From the NCBI GenBank assembly GCA_905182995.1, contig CAJJDP010000041.1, positions 248,589-312,588 of the forward strand: a stretch of DNA of 64,000 bases, written 5' to 3'. This DNA is from Paramecium octaurelia. Taxonomy: Eukaryota; Ciliophora; Oligohymenophorea; Peniculida; Parameciidae. Below the pieces are notes generated by a model. The model was not told the DNA's origin and ran no database searches. It saw nothing but the letters and a program-made list of their open reading frames with translations. This document shows positions 1 to 12,700 of this stretch, in pieces (position 1 is the stretch's first letter; every line of letters starts with the position of its first letter). Both the position numbers and the translations under genes were made by a program.

Positions 1-995
1 GATATCTGTTATCAAATAAAGTCAGTGATATTTCTTTGAATTAAAGTATTGATTAATCATAATATAAATAATTGAGATAAACAGATGACATCGACAACAG
101 ATTAATTGATTGTTTAAACAATTTGATCAGAAAGACAAAAATCTTTACAAGAATGAAACCTCATTAAAAAAAGGAAATTGTATAATATTTGTAGAACCAA
201 TTAAATAAAAATGTTATGATGGTTGGAGATGGTGCTAATGATTGTGTATTTAATTTTATTTTAATTTAGTCAGCATTAGCTGAAGCTCTAGTGGGTGTTT
301 CATTCAATTCAAGTGATGCTTCTTATACATCCCCTTTTAGTTATAAAAAGGATTCAATTGAATGCGTTAAATTTATCTTACTCTAAGGAAGGGCCACTCT
401 AAGTATTATTATAGAAATATTCCATTACTACATTTTGGTTAGTGTACTTAAATTCACAGGAACAGCCCTTTTATAATTTTAAGGGATGAACTTTGGCGAT
501 TTTTAATATATCTACATGAACTACCTATCAAGTATTCCAGTGTTAATTTTATTCACTCTATCTTTAAGAGAAAATCAATTAACTGATGCAATTCCTAATG
601 ATAACATCTTTTCAAAAAATAATTAATTGAAGTTTTATAATATCTTTGTCCTAACTTCATTTAGTTGCTTAATCATATTCTTTATTGTAGTTGATAATTC
701 TGAAGCTCCACCTTTACCAAACCCAATTGAAACTTATTTCAAAGAAGGTCCACTCAACTCTGTTATGATGTTGGCAAATCAATATTATAATATGATAATT
801 TGCATAATTATTTACTAATCAGCTCCTTTTAAGAGTATATTCTCTATTATTATATTAGAGCCATTATATAGAAATTGCTCATTATTAGCGTGGATTGTTT
901 TATGTTTAGTCATAGCGTGCATTGTAACATTTAATAGATCTACAAGAAGTTGGCTATCAATTGTGGATATCGAAGAGAACATGTAATTATAATGA
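1..995 (+). CDS. P5B-type (ATP13A-like) P-type ATPase, C-terminal part, cut by the window edge
   Basis: The frame is open from the first bases. It reads through KTKIFTRMKPHQKKEIVQYL and the hinge motif GDGANDC, which places it in the P-domain of a P-type ATPase. A 24-nt intron (246-269) follows, then ALAEALVGVSF and a membrane domain with about six hydrophobic stretches, ending at TGA 993-995. Family knowledge: P5B ATPases are polyamine or cation exporters of endo-lysosomal membranes. The next gene is a paralogue in tandem, with an intron at exactly the same place after GDGANDC. The phosphorylation site and N-terminus lie outside the window. The intron is a multiple of three with no in-frame TGA, so its retention would not truncate the protein. 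Confidence 0.9.
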
Positions 996-1190
996 TAAGT
1001 GTTTTAGTTTTAAACATGTTGATGTGTTGATATTTTTTATAATTCTCTGTACAAGTGCAGTGTGTTATTTCAGCTAAGCAATTTTAAAACTAAAATTTCC
1101 TTTAATAAAATCAATTTTAAAATGATTGTATAAATATTTAATGTTGAATTTAAAATCAATTTAATTCATTTTAGTAATTCATTTAAGCTG

Positions 1191-4100
1191 ATGTCATATC
1201 CAGTTAAAAACTCTGACGTTGAAGGACAACATCTTCTTATTTCTGTAGCATTTGCTTAATTAAGCAAAATTAGACTTATATTGGCTGTACTAAATTTACA
1301 AAAATTTATTAGATTCTGCTCTCCTTAATAACCGCTTCTCTATTTGCATTGGCCTTAAAATATTCTAATAAACTATATACGAATTTCCTATTTATTTAAT
1401 GCGACAATGAAGACACAGCGACTCATTATCTGATAACAACCTCAAAAAATGAATAACTTGTATGTCCAAGACATTTTATCAAAGATAAACCCTATTTCAT
1501 ATTTAGGTTCATATTACAATTAACAATAGGATGTTGAAATATAGATTCAATTCTTAAATCCAAAGTTTTGAGCCTATAGAGTTCGAGTCTAAAGGTAGAA
1601 TCATTTCTGAAATGATTAAATTTCGAAATAAATAAGACAGGAATCTAAAACGTGAATATTTTGGCCATTGTTCTCTACAAATACCAATAGATTCTATTTT
1701 TATCTATTCATTTAATGCTTTTACAGGTGCCTTCAATTTATTGTAATATTTTGCAATTGCTATATGGTTTGCTGAAAACACTATTTTATCACCAATTTTA
1801 ATTCTCGTTTTTACTGTGTTGTCAGTTTATGTTAACTATTTTTTATATGTTCGCTCTAGAAAACGATTATAACAATTGGCAAATTATGAGTAGTCTGTTG
1901 AAATTGAGGATAGAGATTAATTAAAACCTGATCAAATTTATCAGAAAGTACCAAGTAGTTGGTTATTGCCAGGAGATTTATTGATTTTGAAAGAGAATCA
2001 AATTTTAAATTGTGACTGTGCAATAATTGAAGGTGATGTTTTAGTGAATGAAGCATCATTAACAGGAGAAGACATTCCCATTCCTAAATGTGCTTTTCAG
2101 AATTAAAATGTAGAATTTTCATTTGAAAAGATGAATTAAAATTGTTTATTTGAAGGTACAAAACTAATTCAAGCCAACCATAGTGTTGCGATAGTATTAA
2201 GAACGGGATTTAGTACTTTAAGGGGATAATATTTTAGAAATGTACTTTATCCACATCCAGGGTCAATGAAGTTTTATATTTAAGCAGCAAAATTTATTTT
2301 AGAAATAGCGTTCATAATGGCAGTTGTTTATGCATTCTTTTTAATCAGCTATATTCCTATGGATTTTAAACCAAGTCTATTAGTCTTAAGATTTTTGGAT
2401 AACATTGTTTGGTCTATACCTCCTTCTATGCCTATTTTTTTTTAGGTATGCAAGACTTCTAGCTTAGTTAAATTGGAGAAAAAAGGAATAATTGGAAATA
2501 ACGCAGAGAAAATAGAATCAGCTGGAACAATAGACACATGTTGTTTCGATAAAACAGGTACATTAACAACCTTAGGATTCAGAGTTATCAAAGCTATTCC
2601 TCAATAAGAGTAACCAATATTGAATGCTATTATGGGTTGTTGTCATCATTTGATAAGGGTTAATGGGAATATAATAGGTGATCCATTGGAAATTGAAATG
2701 CTCAAATTTGTAGGTTGGTAATGTAATTTTGATTAATAACCTACTATTATCAATGGAAATAATAAATAGTTTGTGATTCATAAAATATTTGATTTCAATA
2801 CTCAAACTTCTACGATGAGTGTTATTGTTTCAGTTGATCAAAAATACTTCTTATACACAAAAGGTTCTCCTGAGTCAATCAATTAGATAGCTCAAAGCAA
2901 AAGGGATGATTTAATTAACGAGTTTAATATTAATGCCAGTAAAGGTTATAGAATATTGGGATTAGCTTATAAGGAACTTCAAAACAATCAAATAGATCTA
3001 GCAAGGGAGCAATTAGAGTAATCACTTAGTTTTGTAGGCTTATTATTAATGGAAAATCCCTTAAAATAAGATACTGCTGATGTAATAGCACTTTTAAAGA
3101 AGAGTGGCCTTGATGTTAAAGTAATATCAGGGGATAATCCATTAACCACAATTTAATGCAGTAAGATGGCTAAGATATTATCAGCAGATCAAGATATTTC
3201 ATTTATAGATTATAATGAATAAGATTAATTGGTAACAATTTAATCAAATGATGATATAAAAATCATACAAATTTAATAATAAAATATTTTCAATTAATTA
3301 AACGCAATAATTGATGATAAGTCTGAATTGGCTATCACTGGGAAATTTTTAGATTACCTGATTACTTAGAGTAATTTAAAAGGTAATATTAATTTAAAAA
3401 ATCATTATTAAACTAAAACAACCGGCAAAGATATAGCATTTACAGAAATCACTTAAATAGACACAGAAGATGTAAACGTTAAGAAATTTCTTATTAATCT
3501 TTTAAAAAAAACAAAAGTATTTGCTAGACAGAAACCAGAATAAAAGAAGCAAATAATTTAGATTCTATAAAGTTTTAATAAACAAGTATTAATGTGTGGA
3601 GATGGAGCTAATGATTGTGTAATCAATTTATTAAAACATTTTAGTCTGCGATCTCATAGGCCTAAGTGGGTATTTCATTCAATGAAGCAGATGCCTCTTA
3701 CACAGCGCCATTTATTAGTAGATCCGAGTCTATTGATTGTGTTATTAAGATACTTTAATAGGGAAAGGCAGCAAAAAGAAATTTCATTGAAGCTTTTCAA
3801 TATTAGGTTAGTGTAAATGTAATCAAATTTATTGCTGTGCTATTTACGTTTCTAGAAGCTGAAACTTTTGCTGACTTTTAATTCACATACACTGGTATCA
3901 TTACAACAATTCCTTTACTCACTTTTTTATGCATGTCAGGACCTTGTGATACATTAGCAGATCAAAATCCTTTAGATGACTAATTTGCTTTAAGTAATCA
4001 ATTGTAAATTTATAATAATATCATTTGGGGATCAATAGGGTATCACTTATAATTTAACTTTTTTTAGCTTAATCATTAATTATTTCATTTCTTAATCAGC

Positions 4101-4530
4101 ACGAAATGTTCACACTTGTTAATTCAATTAACCTATTGATAACTGTATTCCAAAACCAATTCATAGTTTAAAACAATCAGGTGATATTCAATCCATAATG
4201 TTTCTGAGTGTTATCTTTTACTTTATGACCTTTGCTATTAATCTCTATGTGTCAAGTCCATTTAAAATTAGATATTATTAAAATAGGCCATTATTATTAT
4301 GGACTACTCTTGGTTTTGTCATATTCTTTGTAGCTGCAATTTTCCCTAATAAAGGTGGACAATGGCTAAAAGTGATAGATATAAGCGAAAATACGTAATC
4401 TGAATCTGTAATTTATAGGTATAAAGGATTTAATTGGATTATGATTGCAGTTCTAATAGGCACAGCAATGATTGGATCTCTTACATAAAGATTCCTGACT
4501 AAAATTTATCCTTCATAATAAAGAATATGA
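1191..4530 (+). CDS. P5B-type (ATP13A-like) P-type ATPase, complete
   Basis: A membrane pump of the P5 family, about 1,078 residues after removal of four introns (1287-1312, 1507-1529, 3619-3644, 4040-4067). In order it shows an N-terminal hydrophobic segment, the actuator motif SLTGE near residue 273, the P5-type transmembrane-4 motif PPSMPI, the phosphorylation loop CCFDKTGTLTT (Asp near residue 437), the nucleotide-binding domain, GDGANDC near residue 788, and the C-terminal membrane helices. All catalytic motifs are intact, so it should be active. P5B members usually carry PPALP in TM4, and the PPSMP variant here may matter for substrate choice. The ATG at 1191 is the first in frame. It lies 195 bp behind its truncated tandem paralogue. 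Confidence 0.93.
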
Positions 4531-4583
4531 TATTAAATTACAAATTATAATTATACTTCATAATAATAATAATAATAAAAATA

Positions 4584-6098
4584 TCATTAAAATTTAGATG
4601 CACGTATGACATAGGAAGGGCCTTCTTTGAACAACTAAATGGATAGTTCTCCATATCCTATTATTCTAGACACAATTCCTTAGAGTGAATTTTCTGGTTA
4701 TGTCGCATTATTTTACTATTAGCTTCTGGAAATGTATCTGCTGATAGGAATGGTTTAAAATTTATTTTGATTATCTTAACATAGGAAATAGGTTCGATAA
4801 TTATTTTGGAAGATCAATAATTATAATTATTGATAATATCTTGGTTAAACCTCTACAGTGAGTTCAGTATTCATTTCATTTAGGGGTAAATCGTATAATT
4901 ATTAGATTTGAAATATTTAACCCTCTGTTTTTTAAATTGAATACAAATAGATTTTATTATCTTAATTTAGAGAAATAAAAAAATTAGTTGGACTTACAAA
5001 ACAAATAGTATTAACACGTTTTTATTTGGTTTAAGTGAGCTTATTGGCATAGAGATTTTAGGGGTTTGATGTGTATAATGAAAAAGTTTAATCCTAACTG
5101 GCTGATCCAAAGATACTAAAATCTGAGTTATAAGATAAAGAATTGATAATTTATCTATGCTAATTTAAAGTAGAGATAAGATTCCATTAGCGATTTCTAA
5201 ATCTCCATGATTTGACGAGAGCATCATATCCTCCTGTAATGATTTCTGAACTGTCTGAATTGGTAATAATACAGCTGACTCCATACTAATATTTACCGGG
5301 TAAATGTGCTTCAATCTAATGGGAGGATACGTAATTGCCATTAGTTAGTTACTCAAATACTTCCACAATTCCATTTTATTTACCTAAAAAGAATAATGGT
5401 TTAGATTGAGCTTTGATCATACAATTGACTTTTTCTTTTAGCTGATATTTTTGCTGAAGTTTTATACCATCTATTTTAATATTATATAATTCAAGTTATT
5501 ATCTATCTATTAAGATGAAGAATTCTTAATCTGAGAAATCTGCTTCCAAAAGTATTGAATTTTAATATATTTTTCTCCATATTTCTGTAAGATTTTATTA
5601 TTCGTATTACGAGTTTGTTAAAAGGGATGTCAGATCATTTGATAATGTTTCAAGTTACCTAATAGAATTATTAATAATTTTTTTTCCATTTTCAACTAAC
5701 TGTTGGGCATTGTTTGAATTTTTGTTATTTCGATGATATTGTTCAAGTTCCCTCTTGAATTCAGAAAGTCCTTTTCTATTTTGTGTACTTTCTAGGAAAT
5801 ATGGGGGTTGATTAATAAGAGTGACAACTTGATTTTTGAATCCATCAAAAAATTCTAAATGTTTTTAACATGCATTTCTGATAGGTTGAGGGAGTTTGTC
5901 TTTATTGATTTCTTTCACACAACATTCAACTTCTTTATAGTTATTTAAGCCGCATGTCTCAGCACATTCAGAACAAATAAGTTTTTAGTTATTTTAGACA
6001 TTTGGGGAATAACTCATAAATTTAATGGGCATGTTGTGAATTGGACATTGTAATTATTTGATGTAATCGATGATAAGTTGATTTTATTCGATTTACAT
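4584..6098 (-). CDS. WD40 protein with N-terminal zinc-finger-like motif and coiled coil
   Basis: Single exon of 504 residues. The N-terminus carries a Cys/His pattern, CPIH followed about 25 residues later by CSEC and further cysteines, which looks like a B-box or degenerate zinc finger. A helical, Gln- and Lys-rich coiled-coil segment follows to about residue 190. The C-terminal half has WD-type blades, seen as GGYDALVKSW and later FGSASQDQTFSLY. The exact function is unknown. Such proteins usually act as scaffolds. The kelch protein at 31929-33958 has the same order (zinc motif, coiled coil, propeller) with a different propeller type. The start codon is 83 bp from that of the divergent KU80 gene, so the two probably share a promoter region. 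Confidence 0.85.
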
Positions 6099-6181
6099 TA
6101 AAAAGATAAATAATACATGCAATTTTTTAATATACAAATTTCAATAATGAATTTGTAGATATATAAAAAATAAGTGCAAAG

Positions 6182-8418
6182 ATGTCTGGAAAAGAAGCTA
6201 CTCTAATATTATTGGATGTTGGAGCCTCAATGTATAGTCAATATTAATAGGGAGGAAGTAAAAAGTTGAGCAGATTAGAATTGGCAGTAGATTGTTTAGG
6301 ATTGATGATTCAATAAAAGATTTTTAATTATAAGAATCACGAAGTCGGATTGATTTTATTCGGAACAGAAGAAGCTCCCGATGGTAAGACATTGTACATC
6401 CAAGATTTGTCAATCCCAGATTTAGATTTCTTTAGGAACATTAGTGATTTACCTAACCATGATGTTGGATAATAAGTAGGGGGAGATATATTCGATGCAT
6501 TGGATAAGGCAGTACATGCTTTAGATGATCATGCGAAGACAAAAAAAATGGAAAAGAAGATCTTTATATTAACAGCTGGTTGTGGACAGACTGATTACAG
6601 TGAAAAGTAGATTACAAAATTAATTAAGATGATTGAGAAAGTGGATGTTAAGATAAATTTCATCGCTCTTGATTTTATGAATGATTACAATGGAGACATG
6701 GATGATCCTGAAAAACCTGAAGAATTTGAGGCTCTCAACAACAGAATGCTTACAGCTTCATATCAATGTTAAGAACAATCAATCAATTCTCGTTATGTCT
6801 TTTTGATGGTCCAAGAATTGAGGAACAACATGAGAATATTCCCAGCCAACGTTGCGTTTGAATTGTATTCCCAATTTCATACCAGATCTTTGTAAGCTAG
6901 AGCATCATTCAGAGGAGATTTCTAAATTAATGATGAGATCTCCATTCAAGTTCTCATATATAAACGATGTTTCGAAGAGAGATTACCTACTCTTAGAAAA
7001 CATTCTACTCTTGGAGAATTTCAAACTGATATCAATAAGAATCATGTGAGGAATGATCTCATCTATTATAATCCAGAAGATCCAAACATGACACCTATTG
7101 AAAAGGATAACATAATAAGAGGATACTAATATGGTCGGAACCTGGTTCCAGTGGATTAAATTATGGAGGACAAAATGAAATACTAATGTCCTCGTTAATT
7201 TTAATTATTAGGCTTTGTAGATCGATCCCATATACCTAGATATTATTATACTTCAACTGTTGACATGGTCATTGCTGTAGAAAATCAGAAGTAATAGAAG
7301 GCTCTAGCTGCTTTAGTGATTGCACTCATAGCAACTAGAAAAGTAGCCATTGCAAGATTTGTAGGCAGAGAGAAAACAGCACCCAAATTGATTATGTTAT
7401 TACCTCATAAGTCTAAGAACTCTTAGTGCTTCTGGATGATATCCTTGCCTACTACCGAAGATATCAGACATTTTCAATTTGCTGCTTTGAAGAGATCCAC
7501 TCCTCCATAATAAATGGCAGTCTCTGCTATGATTGACAGTATGGATCTAGAAAAGATGCCCACAGAAGATGGACAATTCGAAGAACTTCTTAAAATGAAG
7601 TATGTTGCCAATCCCACAAGATAATACTTCCAATAAGTGGTCATGCACAAAGCCATCACTAGATCTGATGTATTGCCTCCTATCTCCCCTCTCATCTTGG
7701 AGTATTTACATCCTGAAGTGAGGGTTTATAATTATGCAAAAGAGGCACTCCAAAAAGTTAAGGCAGCTTTCAAATTCAAAATTAATGAAATCAAAAAACA
7801 AGGAGATAAGAAAGTATTTTGGAAATAACTATTTGAAGAATAATCAACAGAATAAATTTAATAGTAAGTTGAAGATGAAGTTGTTGAAATCAATTAAGAA
7901 GAAGAAGAGATGGTCAATATGTTTGCCAAATAAAAGTTGGGATTCAATGATGATATCATTAAGGAAATTGGCACTGTTGATCCCACTTCAGATTTCAGAA
8001 AGATGATCACTGAAAAGAGAGTAGATTTAGTTGACACAGCCTTACAATAAATTCAAAAAGTTATAATTTAATTTGTCGATCAATCTCTTAAGGGCAGTTT
8101 CTATCCAAAAGCACTTGAGTGTCTCAAAGAAATGAGGAAAGCCTGTATAACAGAAGATGAAGCCCCAGTATTCAATAAATATTTACATGTTCTTAAAGAG
8201 AAGTACAGTCAACTTGTCTTCTGGGCCCAGATTGTCCAATAAGGAATCACTTTAATCAGCAACATCGAGAATTAGAAATCTCATGTTTCCGCTGATGAAG
8301 CACAAGAAGTAATTAATTATTATAATATTAGTTCCTAAATAAAGAGGATATTAGTCACAAATAATTAGTCGATCAATTATAACACGAAGAAGAAGATTTA
8401 TTGGCTGAAATTGATTGA
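6182..8418 (+). CDS. KU80: Ku80, DNA end-binding subunit of NHEJ
   Basis: A 737-residue protein, one exon except for a 23-nt intron (8309-8331) close to the 3' end. It begins with a von Willebrand A fold (LILLDVGASM, then a long Rossmann-like region to about residue 240). The Ku beta-barrel follows, with the signature RGYQYGRNLVPVD near residue 313, then a helical C-terminal region. The C-terminus is HEEEDLLAEID, much like the acidic end of vertebrate Ku80 that contacts DNA-PKcs. Ku70/Ku80 binds double-strand ends for non-homologous end joining. In Paramecium, Ku is known to be needed for precise excision of internal eliminated sequences, and several KU80 paralogues exist. I cannot tell from this sequence alone which paralogue this is. 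Confidence 0.93.
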
Positions 8419-8468
8419 TTTATTATTAGTCTATATCTAACAATTTTATTCCAATTTTTATATTAATA

Positions 8469-9405
8469 ATGTTCAAACTATCCAAATTGTTTTATTCATT
8501 CAAACATTCAAGTCGATCTAACATTTAACATAATCTGACATCCTTTAAAAAGAAAAGAAGACAGGAATTACTCTATAACTTTGGTTTATATGGAGCTGCT
8601 TTTGGATGTGCCTTTGGTGCTGTCCCATTTTATAGATTGTGGTGTGAGCATTTTGGCTTAGAAGGTGACCTTGATAAAAAGGACTATTCAATGAAAGGCA
8701 AAAAATGTATTTGCATTCTTCTCATTACTAGTGGATGTCTTCAGAAAATATCATATTGAATTTGGAGCAGAAACTGATCCTGAAGCCAACTGGGAATTTC
8801 TTCCTGTCCAATAGAATGTCACTGTTCATGCTGGAGAAACTGCCTTAGTCTTTTATAGAGCCTACAACAGAAATGACAAAGCAGTAGTAGGTTTTATATA
8901 ATTATTATTTAAGGTTTTGCTACTTACTAAATATTCCCTGAAGATGCAGGACTTTATTTTGCTAAAATTCAATGTTTCTGCTTCAATTAACAACTACTTA
9001 ATCCAAAGGAAGAACTCTAATTACCCATTTACTTCTACTTTGAACCAGAAATCAATGAAGACCCACTTTTGAAAAAGTGTGAAAATGTAAATGCTCCACA
9101 TATATATCCTCTTAGATCAAGGTCATGTACAGATTCTATAAAGCAAAAAATCAAGAACTAGCCTAATTGGCAGAGAATGAATACAAGACTGTAAAGAAGA
9201 ACAAAATGATCTTATAAAAATTAAGAGATGCTAAAAAATTAGGAGCACTTAGTGAGAATGAGTTGAATAAAATCAAAGTATTCTATTAATTGGAATTTAG
9301 AGTACTAAATTTACAGATCAAGAAATTGAAGACTTTGATGAATGGGCTTATGATAATCCCTTAGAGGCTGCTGAATCATAAAAAGAGGAAGAATCAAAAA
9401 ATTGA
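8469..9405 (+). CDS. COX11: Cytochrome c oxidase assembly protein Cox11
   Basis: About 278 residues in five exons (introns 8707-8731, 8891-8913, 9087-9115, 9278-9300). The N-terminus looks like a mitochondrial targeting sequence. A single membrane helix ends in the family motif AVPFYRLWC. The copper-binding domain has WEFLPVQQNVTVHAGETALV, then ATYQIFPEDAGLYF and the copper-ligand motif IQCFCF. Cox11 delivers copper to the CuB site of Cox1 in the mitochondrial inner membrane. Compared with the usual family end, there is a C-terminal Lys/Glu-rich extension of roughly 60 residues. It lies 50 bp downstream of KU80 on the same strand. Confidence 0.95.
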
Positions 9406-9704
9406 TGCTAATTATATATAATCATTATTATTATTTGCTAATCATCTATTCTCTTAAATCAATTGACGATTTATCATTTAAAATATGGAAGTCTACCCAC
9501 TGTTACAATTATATAAAAGCAATTATAACAAGAATTGATAAGGAAATTTCAATTGATTTTTGACTCCTTATGTATCTACATTTAGAAAATAAGTTGGGAG
9601 AATTATTATAATTTTCGACTCGTGTCTGTTTTTCATGATTTCCTTAATTAATGAATTTGTTTTAATGAACAATCTAAATCGTCTTAAATTAACATATATT
9701 TAAT

Positions 9705-12700
9705 ATGAATTATTAAATTAAGGGGAACATTAACTATCATCTAGAAATCTAAGCATCGTAGTTGAATGAAACAACCAATATTACAATTAATGCATTCTCA
9801 TCTAAAATTAACTAAATCCCGTTAGGATGCAAATTTTAATGGTTTAAGAAATTAGATAATGAACGCATTAAAATTGAGACTTAGGGCAATATATATCCAT
9901 GTAGCATATTCGATATTGGTTATAAGATCGAGGCAATCGTACAACCATTTGAATAAGGCTACGAAGGATAGGCAATAATCGAATTCTAAAAAATTCAAAT
10001 ATCGACCTCATTAGAGAATAAACTCTCCCAATTATATCATAACAATATGAAGTAACTTTTAAGTAGATTATGTTAGATAATAGATTATTTGCAATGAATA
10101 GAATTGGATATTTTCCTTAGACTATTTAGAAAATAGTACGACCTAATAAAAAATTTAATATGCAGATTAATGTATTCTCTCAAATTAGAATTAACTATAA
10201 GTTTAGTTCAACAATCAAATAATGAAATTCAGATGCAAAGATGACAAAGGTAATTTGCATGTAAATACTAGATGCGTTTTGTGCATTCTTTATTTCAATG
10301 TAATCTTTAAGAAGAGTGCATTTGAAATTTATAGCTTATAACATTGGGAAATTGAATTAGAAACAAGTTAATTTTTAATAATTGTTGAATGCATAAATAT
10401 TGTAATTAATAAATGAGAAATCAGCTATGCCAATTAAGAAATTTGAGCCAATTTAATCGAATATTATCATGGCAACTAGTCAAGACTTAAGATCAAATAA
10501 TTAATAAATAAATCAACTTAAATAGGAAGTTAATCAACTTTAAAATGAGAAACAGAAACTATAGTAATAGATTGATAAATTAATGAAAGACAATAAAGAA
10601 TTAGGTATTAAATTTATAATATTGATTGATAGAAATAAATAGCAGATCTAATGTTGCATCAAAAGACTAATTAGACAGTATGGATCGATTAATTCAATCA
10701 TTAAAAAATGAAGTATACTCATTGAAATAGAGAGAAACTGATTTGATGAATTAAAACGGTAGACTAACTATGGCTTTGAATGAGAAATGCGATAAATCAT
10801 TATCTCAATCTTAATATTTTGATGAATTCAAAGAAAAACAATATTAAGAGAAATTATAAGAATGCAATAATGAGAAATTACGACTATAAGAAGAATTAAA
10901 TAAATATTAAAAGTTTGGGTCATCTTCAAGGACCAGTTAAAATAATGATGGAGAGAAAGAGAGGTTGTTATAAGTGAATTAGAAATTGATGTAAGAAATA
11001 GCAACATCAACAAATAAGATTAAAGAATTATAATTGGAAGTGGAAATGATGAAAAACATGAGCAGAATCAGTATGTCAATGTCTATGATGGAGGATCCTG
11101 TTATGAAAACTAAGATTGAATAATTAGAGTAAGAGAATCAGTATTTATAAAAAAAAATATCTATTTTAGAAGAAGAATTGTCAAAGAAGAAATAACAAAA
11201 ACCACAAAAATAGTAATCAGATAGAGATTTACAAATATCGAAGTTAACTGAAGCTAATAAACGTTATTTGGAGGAAAACTTGAAATTATTTGAAGAGATC
11301 AGATAATTAAGAGAGAAATTTGATTACTCATCTGTTTTATAAGGTTCTATGAAAGATTCATAAATATAAGAAAATGTTGTTAATAATCAATTGGAACAAC
11401 AAATTGAAAGAATGCAATAAATACATAATTTAGAGATTTAGAAGATGAAAAAGAAAATAGAAAAATTGACAACTGATTTGTAAGAAGCTAATCAAGTTAA
11501 AAAATAGTTTGAATAATTAATCAAATAAAATAAGAGATTAGTTGAGGAGAATACACATTTAACTGAATAAATTAAGAATTTAGCTGATATCAATACATCT
11601 CGATCATTTTCTGATAATATGTTGAATTCTAAGATATTTAATAGTGATCAATATAAAGAATTAGAGTAATAATTGGGTGTACTAAATAGAAAGAATGAAG
11701 AACTATAATCTAAGCTTGATTTTCAATTGTAAAGAGATTCATAATAATTGGACAAGATAAAAACATTAGAATTAGAAGTTACTAAATATAAAAATTAAAT
11801 CAGAGATATGGAATACAATAATTTAGAAAGTAATGAGGTTAAACTACTTCAAAATCAAATTGATGAGTATTAAAATACAAAAGATAATTTAATGAGAGAG
11901 AATATTAAATTAAGAGATGATTATTCTACTTTAATATAAGATAAAGAATACCTAAATGGAAAAATTAAATAATTAGAAAACTCTATATTTGAATTAAAAT
12001 AAAAACAAATGTAATTACAAGAAGAAAATAGAACACTTAAATTATTTCCTTAAAGTGCTGAAAGACAATTCAGTATTTAAATTTAATAATTACAAACATA
12101 AAATAAAAATTTAACTGAGGAAGTAGTCAGATTACAATCACAATAAAATGCTTTAAAAGATTTGAATCAAAGTAACTTATCAATCAATGAAAGTGTTTTA
12201 GGTTCAAAAGTTTATGAGGCAAAAGAGTACAAATTATTAGAAAATCAGAAGGAACTATTGTTTAATGAAAATTAATAATTAAAATTAGAAATAAGACAAG
12301 AGTAATAGAAGTTCGATGATTAAATTAAATTTTAAGAGTAAATTAAATCTCTTTAAAATGAGAAGGATCTATTAAGTTAATAATTAATATCAATCAAAGA
12401 ATCACATTCAAGATAAATAATAACTTTACAAAATGAAATTGATAAGCTAAATTAACAATTATAAAATATATCTATAAATGAAAGTAGATATAGAATTGTT
12501 GTTAATGAGAACAAATCTGATGATTTTTCTTAGAAATAATAAGAAATATTGAGATTGGAAAGTGAAAATAGATAATTAAATTAATAGATTTAAAGGATAC
12601 AATTATAGTATGATACTGAGGTTAGAAGGTCATAGACTTAATTATCAGATCTTTAATTTGAAAATAATAAACTCACAAGAGAAATAGCATCATCTAAATA

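Noticed and set aside
1454-1506. A 47-nt intron in the second P5B ATPase
   Set aside because: A standard 23-nt intron (1507-1529) gives a better protein, with the family-like YFIFRMLKYRF segment restored.
1571-1600. GTTCGAGTC-like box suggesting a tRNA T-arm
   Set aside because: It lies in an ATPase exon, and no acceptor stem or anticodon arm can be drawn around it.
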